From Alphaproteobacteria bacterium (GTDB lineage Bacteria; Pseudomonadota; Alphaproteobacteria; Rhizobiales; Aestuariivirgaceae): DNA of 64,000 bases. Shown in pieces: positions 59,246 to 64,000 of this stretch. The position numbers were made by a program, and so were the translations under genes. The stretch spans positions 95,341-159,340 of the forward strand of contig JAHEBA010000001.1 in assembly GCA_024642465.1 (NCBI GenBank), read 5' to 3'. Numbering within the stretch: the first letter of the stretch is position 1; each line of letters opens with the position of its first letter. The notes below the pieces were generated by a model. That model worked only from the letters and a program-made list of their open reading frames with translations. It was not told the origin of the DNA and did not search any database.

Positions 59246-60091
59246 TCACTCCACCACGTTCCTGAGCGTTCCCACGCCGGAGACCGTGATCTCGATCTCG
59301 TCGCCTGAGTTGAGAAACTTGGGCGGCGAGAAGCTGCCGCCTGCGCCTTCCGGCGAGCCGGTGGCGATAAGGTCGCCAGGGTTCAGCGGCGTGAAATCGG
59401 AGATATAGGCGATCAGTTTGTCCAGCGGGAAGATCATCTGACCAACGTCTGTCTGCTGCCGCACCTCGTCATTGACCCTGGTTGTTAGCTTCATCTTGCT
59501 GACGTCCTCGATTTCGTCCGCCGTGACGATCCACGGCCCGCAACCGCCGGACCGGGCGAAGTTCTTGCCCGCGTGCAGCGAGTGTTTCTGCCAGCCACGC
59601 ACCGAGCCGTCGTCAAGTATCGTGAAGCCCGCAATGTGCTCCATTGCCCGCTCGCGTGGAATGTGCCGGCCGCCCTGGCCGATCACCAGCGTGATCTCGC
59701 CTTCATAGTCGAACGTCTCCGCCGCCTTGCCGCGCGGACGCTCGAGCTTTTCTTCATGCCCGACAATGGCGTCATGGTGCTTGGCAAACAGGATGATGTG
59801 GTCGGGTTCGGGCGGCACGCCTTCTGCCGGATACTTCTTGCGATAGTTGATGCCGACGCAGGTCACCTTGTTGTCTACGGCCAGTGGCGGCATCAGGCGC
59901 ACCTCGTCCAGCCGGATCATCGGCGGGCGGCCGCTTACGTCCCGTTCGAGATCCTCCAGCCCATCCGGCACCAGGACCGATTGCAGGTCCGGATACTTCT
60001 GCAGGAAGCCGTCGGTAGGTTCGATGATGCCGTCGTCCTTGACCACGCCGTAGCCGGTGCGCGCATTGGTCCTGAACCTTACGATCTTCAT
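59246..60091 (-). CDS. Fumarylacetoacetate hydrolase family protein
   Basis: 'CVGINYRKKYPAEGVPPEPDHIILFAKHHDAIVG', 'FDYEGEITLVIGQGGRHIPRERAMEHIAGFTILDDGSVR'. Confidence 0.94.
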   Translation of the reverse strand: MKIVRFRTNARTGYGVVKDDGIIEPTDGFLQKYPDLQSVLVPDGLEDLERDVSGRPPMIRLDEVRLMPPLAVDNKVTCVGINYRKKYPAEGVPPEPDHIILFAKHHDAIVGHEEKLERPRGKAAETFDYEGEITLVIGQGGRHIPRERAMEHIAGFTILDDGSVRGWQKHSLHAGKNFARSGGCGPWIVTADEIEDVSKMKLTTRVNDEVRQQTDVGQMIFPLDKLIAYISDFTPLNPGDLIATGSPEGAGGSFSPPKFLNSGDEIEITVSGVGTLRNVVE

Positions 60092-61011
60092 GTGAAAGCT
60101 TCCTCCCGCCGCCGCACGATGGCGCTCAGCGTGTCGTTGTAGGGCGTGGCAATGCCAAGCTGGCGTCCCAGCACCGGCACCATGCCGTTGATGGCGTCGA
60201 TCTCCGACGGACGCCTTGCCATGTGATCGAGCAGCATGGAGGGCCGCGCATTCGGCATGTTGGCACCAAAGGCAGTGACATAGGCAACCGGGTCATCGAA
60301 GCTGAAATTGATCTGCATCGCCATGCCGCAGGCATACGCTTCCTTCGTGCAGCCGGTGGCGATTTCCCACCAGGCCGGGTTGCCCATCAACTCGCCGATG
60401 ACACAGTCGAAAACCGAGCACGGCGCGGAGAAGGTGACGTTGCACAGGAACTTCTCCCAGATAAGCTGGTTGATGTCCTCGAATGCCTTGGCATTGAAAC
60501 CGGCTTGCTGCCACACCGCCTCTACCCGCGAAAGCCGGTCCGTGAGGCCACCATTCATTTCGCCCAGCCGGATCAGCTTCATGGCGTTGTGGTGGGCATG
60601 GCCCGGCCCCTTCATCGACGCGCCGAACCCGTCTGCCACGCCCAGCAACACGTTGCCGGTGGGCATGAACCGCGCAATCCGTTCACCCGAACCCAACCCG
60701 TTCTGGATGGTCAGCACCAGCGAGTCCGGTCCCATCACCGGGGCAATGGCCTCGGCTGCCGGGCCGACGCCGGTGGCCTTGGTGGCAATGATGTAGAGAT
60801 CGCATTGGCCTGCTTCGGCCACATCGCGAACCGCCTTGATGGTACTGACGGTGCGGTCGCCGCTGGCGCCTTCCACCCGCAAGCCATCGCGGGCGATCGC
60901 GTCGAGATGCTCGGTCCAGGTATCGATGGCCCAAACTTCGTTGCCGGCATCTGCGAGCAGGCCCGCATAGACAGACCCCATCGCTCCGGTGCCAACCACT
61001 GCAATCTTCAT
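60088..61011 (-). CDS. Ketopantoate reductase family (2-dehydropantoate 2-reductase)
   Basis: 'MKIAVVGTGAMGSVYAGLLADAGNEVWAID' and 'LIWEKFLCNVTFSAPCSVF'. Confidence 0.9.
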   Translation of the reverse strand: MKIAVVGTGAMGSVYAGLLADAGNEVWAIDTWTEHLDAIARDGLRVEGASGDRTVSTIKAVRDVAEAGQCDLYIIATKATGVGPAAEAIAPVMGPDSLVLTIQNGLGSGERIARFMPTGNVLLGVADGFGASMKGPGHAHHNAMKLIRLGEMNGGLTDRLSRVEAVWQQAGFNAKAFEDINQLIWEKFLCNVTFSAPCSVFDCVIGELMGNPAWWEIATGCTKEAYACGMAMQINFSFDDPVAYVTAFGANMPNARPSMLLDHMARRPSEIDAINGMVPVLGRQLGIATPYNDTLSAIVRRREEAFT

Positions 61012-62552
61012 TCTGCCCTCATCGCCTCTTCCGGAAGCCGGATATCGAATTGCTGCCGTACCGCCGCCTGTACATCTACGCTCATGTGAACCGGGAAATG
61101 TGAGGCGAGCAAGCGCCTTGCCCTCTCTTTGGCAACGCTGCGGATGTCCTGTGACCCGGCCTCGGTCCACTCTGCAGGCGAGCGCCGGTCCGCCACCTGC
61201 GGATAGACGAAGTCGCTCGACATGCGGGCAAGCGTTGCGGGCTGGCCGAGGAAGTGGCCTTCGCCTGCCACCACTTCAGCGATGCTGTCCAGCGCCAGCG
61301 TGTCGGATGATACCTCAACCGCGCTGAGCGATTTCAGGATCGAGCCCAGCATGTCGTTGTCGATGACATAGGCCTCGAAGGATGCCGCCATCAGCCCGGC
61401 CTGCATGCCGGCCGCCTGGGTGATGAAGTTGCATCCGGCCTGTGCGGCGAGCGACACATTGAGCGCCTTCTCGTAGCCGGCCTGCGCATCCGCCAGCTTG
61501 CTGTCCGTCGCGCCCGCAATGGTGGAGCAGGGCAGGCCATAGTGCCGCGCCATCTGCACGCAGGCCGCCGTCAGCACCGCCTGCTCGCCGCTGCCGCCCG
61601 ACATCCCGCCGGTGCGCATGTCCGTGATCATCGGGCGCGGTCCGAACACCAGCCGTGCCTGCGGGTTTGCCAGCCAGCCGATCACCATGCCGGCCAGTGT
61701 CTCCGCGATGGTCTGCGCCACGCAACCCGCCATGGTGACGGGGCTCGACGCTCCCATCTGGCCGAACGTGTTGACCATCACTGGGATGCCCAGTTCCACC
61801 GCCTTGAGCAGCACTTCGCACGAGTCAGGGTCGAACCGCAGCGGCGGCACCACATGGTTGACGTTGAGCGACAGGAATGGCCTTGCCGTGAAGGCGTCTG
61901 GCGAACCTGCAACGAGGTTGCACATCTCGGCGATTGAACTGACGTGGAGAGGCGTGGAAGCAGACACGCAGACGTGTTTCGAGGTACCGGCGAGGCAGGC
62001 GAACGCCGTGTTTATCTCAAGTGACATGGGATCGGGCATGTCGCGCGCCACCAGCGAGCGCGAAAAGAAATGTACGTGCTCCAGCGCGTCCACCAGCCGT
62101 GCCGCGTCGTAAAGGTCGCGCAAGGTGGAGTTCCGGTAGGCGCCAGTTTCAATGTCGACGATCGACGGCGCGGCCCCGCCTGAGCCCACGTGTACACGGG
62201 CTCCTGACAATATCAGGTCGTGCCCCGCCTGCTGCCCGCAGAGCACAACTTCGCGGAGCATGCCGGCAATGCACCAGTCTACGAGATCAGGCGGAAGCAG
62301 CAGCCGGCCGCTTGCGGACACCGACCCTCCGGCGTCGCAGACAAGCTTGAGCACGCTGCCCGGGGCGTCCGACAATCCCATGTTGGCCAGTATTTCCAGC
62401 GCTGCCTCGTGCACTGCCTTTAAGGCGTCAGCCGCCAGCGGTGCATAGCGACCTCCCTCCGCCTGCAGCCTGGGGCCGCCTGCAGAGCCGGTCCTGTCAC
62501 GGCTGCGGCGGGGCCGGCTACCGGCACGTTCACGAACTGCATCCTCGCTCAT
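61008..62552 (-). CDS. MttB family methyltransferase #4, non-pyrrolysine
   Basis: 'ADALKAVHEAALEILANMGLSD', 'MSGGSGEQAVLTAACVQMARHYGLPCSTIAGATDSKLADAQAGYEKALNVSLAAQAGCNFI'; Arg-rich N-terminus. Confidence 0.92.
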   Translation of the reverse strand: MSEDAVRERAGSRPRRSRDRTGSAGGPRLQAEGGRYAPLAADALKAVHEAALEILANMGLSDAPGSVLKLVCDAGGSVSASGRLLLPPDLVDWCIAGMLREVVLCGQQAGHDLILSGARVHVGSGGAAPSIVDIETGAYRNSTLRDLYDAARLVDALEHVHFFSRSLVARDMPDPMSLEINTAFACLAGTSKHVCVSASTPLHVSSIAEMCNLVAGSPDAFTARPFLSLNVNHVVPPLRFDPDSCEVLLKAVELGIPVMVNTFGQMGASSPVTMAGCVAQTIAETLAGMVIGWLANPQARLVFGPRPMITDMRTGGMSGGSGEQAVLTAACVQMARHYGLPCSTIAGATDSKLADAQAGYEKALNVSLAAQAGCNFITQAAGMQAGLMAASFEAYVIDNDMLGSILKSLSAVEVSSDTLALDSIAEVVAGEGHFLGQPATLARMSSDFVYPQVADRRSPAEWTEAGSQDIRSVAKERARRLLASHFPVHMSVDVQAAVRQQFDIRLPEEAMRAE

Positions 62553-62668
62553 GTCTGTCACAATTGCCGCTTTGCCGGGGGCTTGCAAACAACTTGGTTT
62601 GGGTCTCAGGCAGCATTGCAGTTTGGTCAGGTCTTGCGCCGCGCCTGCCGCCACTCTACTGAGCATTC

Positions 62669-63574
62669 ATGCGCACTGACTCTGCCCACATGGTTCCCGG
62701 CCTTGCCCTCAAGGGTTCGCTCTCCATCGCCTTCGCGGCGGGGTTGTGGGGGTTGTACTGGATTCCACTCCGCCACCTTGACGAGGCCGGCATCGGGCCG
62801 CTGTGGGCGTCCTGCCTCACCATGGCATGCGCCTTGCCGTTTGCATTTCTTGCTGCGTGGAAGTTCTCGTCCCGCCCCGCCCGCGGTGACCTGCCGTGGA
62901 TCGCCCTGTTCGGCGCCGGCATCGGGCTGTCTGCACCACTCTACTTTACCGCCGTTACCAGCACGGACGTCATTCGCGCGATCTTCCTGTTCTACATGCT
63001 GCCAATCTGGACCACGCTGATCGACCGGGCGATATTCGGAATCCGGCTGGACATCGCTCGTGCATTTGCAGTGCTGATAGCGTTTGTGGGCCTGTGGTTG
63101 CTACTGGGCGGCGACGGCGGACTTCCATTGCCGCGCAATGCCGGCGACTGGTCAGCCATCGGCGCAGGGTTCTGCTGGGGCATGACATTGTCGCTGGTGC
63201 GCGCACGACCGGCCATCGATCCACACCTGAGCACCCTGTCGGCAATTGCCGGCGCAGTGGTGATGTCGGCGCTGGTGGCGCTGGTGGCAGGCGCAAGCCT
63301 TCCACCCTCGGGCGCCATGACGGCAGGCCTTAGCCTGGCAATGGTCGCTTTCGGTGCATTCGCCATGTGGCCGTCCGTGATTGGCCAGCTCTGGGGAGCG
63401 CGGCTGGTGCCGGCCACGCGCGCAGCGCTGCTCACCATGACGGAGCTCCTTGTCGCCACCGTTTCTGCCGCCTTGCTTATTGGCACGACGCTGACCAGCG
63501 TCCAGCTCATCGGCGGCCTTGTCATCATCGCCGCCGTGCTTGTCGATGTGCTCGGCGTCAAGGACGTCGGCTAG
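62669..63574 (+). CDS. EamA/DMT superfamily transporter
   Basis: Ten-TM-like ORF with duplicated EamA halves ('FYMLPIWTTLIDRAIFG...', 'MTELLVATVSAALLIGTTLTSVQLIGGLVIIAAVLV'). Confidence 0.88.
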   Translation: MRTDSAHMVPGLALKGSLSIAFAAGLWGLYWIPLRHLDEAGIGPLWASCLTMACALPFAFLAAWKFSSRPARGDLPWIALFGAGIGLSAPLYFTAVTSTDVIRAIFLFYMLPIWTTLIDRAIFGIRLDIARAFAVLIAFVGLWLLLGGDGGLPLPRNAGDWSAIGAGFCWGMTLSLVRARPAIDPHLSTLSAIAGAVVMSALVALVAGASLPPSGAMTAGLSLAMVAFGAFAMWPSVIGQLWGARLVPATRAALLTMTELLVATVSAALLIGTTLTSVQLIGGLVIIAAVLVDVLGVKDVG

Positions 63575-63676
63575 GCTCTTGCTATTGGCCATTACGGCTG
63601 CCCCCTCGGGCCCACCGGAGCCGCCATAACTCATTCACATCTGCGCGACCGCTGCAAAGAACTTATTGTTCTTTTA

Positions 63677-63721
63677 AACGAATGATACTATATGAGGGAG
63701 CATTCGTTCGATTTAACGAAC
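63677..63721. promoter_or_regulatory. Inverted repeats AACGAATG-N16-CATTCGTT and GTTCG-ATTTAA-CGAAC upstream of cysG-like gene
   Basis: Read directly within 65 bp of the start codon at 63741. Confidence 0.45.
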
Positions 63722-63740
63722 AAGCTGGAGGTCAGCCGCG

Positions 63741-64000
63741 ATGCGCTATTATCCCGTCTTTTTCGACCTGGAAGGCCGCTGCGTGGTCATCGTGGGCGGT
63801 GGTCCCGAAGCCTCCCAGAAACTGCGGCTAATGGCCAAGACGCCGGCGCGTGTGGTTGTCGTGGCACCGCATGCCTGCAAGGAACTTTGCACTGAAATCG
63901 ATGCGGCCAACGCTATCTGGCTCGCCCGTGAATTCGATGCCGATGATCTTCACGGCGCGGCGCTGACCTTCGCCTGCGGGTTGGACGAGGCAACCGAGAA
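63741..64000 (+). CDS. cysG: Siroheme synthase N-terminal domain (precorrin-2 dehydrogenase/sirohydrochlorin ferrochelatase), truncated by window end
   Basis: My translation: MRYYPVFFDLEGRCVVIVGGGPEASQKLRLMAKTPARVVVVAPHACKELCTEIDAANAIWLAREFDADDLHGAALTFACGLDEATE; absent from ORF track because no stop in window. Confidence 0.85.
   Translation, partial: MRYYPVFFDLEGRCVVIVGGGPEASQKLRLMAKTPARVVVVAPHACKELCTEIDAANAIWLAREFDADDLHGAALTFACGLDEATE

Noticed and set aside
1-64000. Mobile element, prophage, defence system or CRISPR array
   Set aside because: No transposase/integrase genes, phage structural genes or regularly spaced repeats were seen when reading through; gene content is metabolic.

Overview
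GC-rich, alphaproteobacterium-like chromosomal segment, almost fully coding. I saw no transposase, integrase, CRISPR array or rRNA. Its core (about 9.8-33 kb, plus 61-62.5 kb) encodes a corrinoid-dependent methyl-transfer system: four non-pyrrolysine MttB-family methyltransferases, one B12-binding corrinoid protein, a homocysteine-binding module (Bmt/MetH-N-like), a pterin (methyl-THF)-binding module, a 2Fe-2S/ASKHA (RamA-like) activator, MetF, a DUF1638 protein, a PF13769-like 'virulence factor' protein, a second homocysteine methyltransferase and a ferredoxin-like protein. Flanking genes include a SoeABC/DMSO-reductase-like complex, a TauABC-like transporter, a SABATH-type methyltransferase, an agmatine deiminase/N-carbamoylputrescine amidase pair, a Dpp-like ABC transporter and an amidase/MlrC/RidA/FAH catabolic block. 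The most unusual observation is that every protein expected to touch the corrinoid protein carries an Arg/Gly-rich terminal tail. On three unrelated enzymes the tail ends in a near-identical C-terminal EGR-x-RRR-G motif; the four MttBs carry it at the N-terminus. The corrinoid protein itself has a strongly acidic N-terminus, which suggests an electrostatic docking code for a shared-corrinoid complex. Two matching ATAAAG-N4-CTTTAT palindromes precede the homocysteine-module gene and the metF operon, tying these loci into one regulon. Two genes (a SAM methyltransferase and an outer-membrane beta-barrel protein) are interrupted by single in-frame stop codons. All family calls are from reading motifs by eye; no database search was run.
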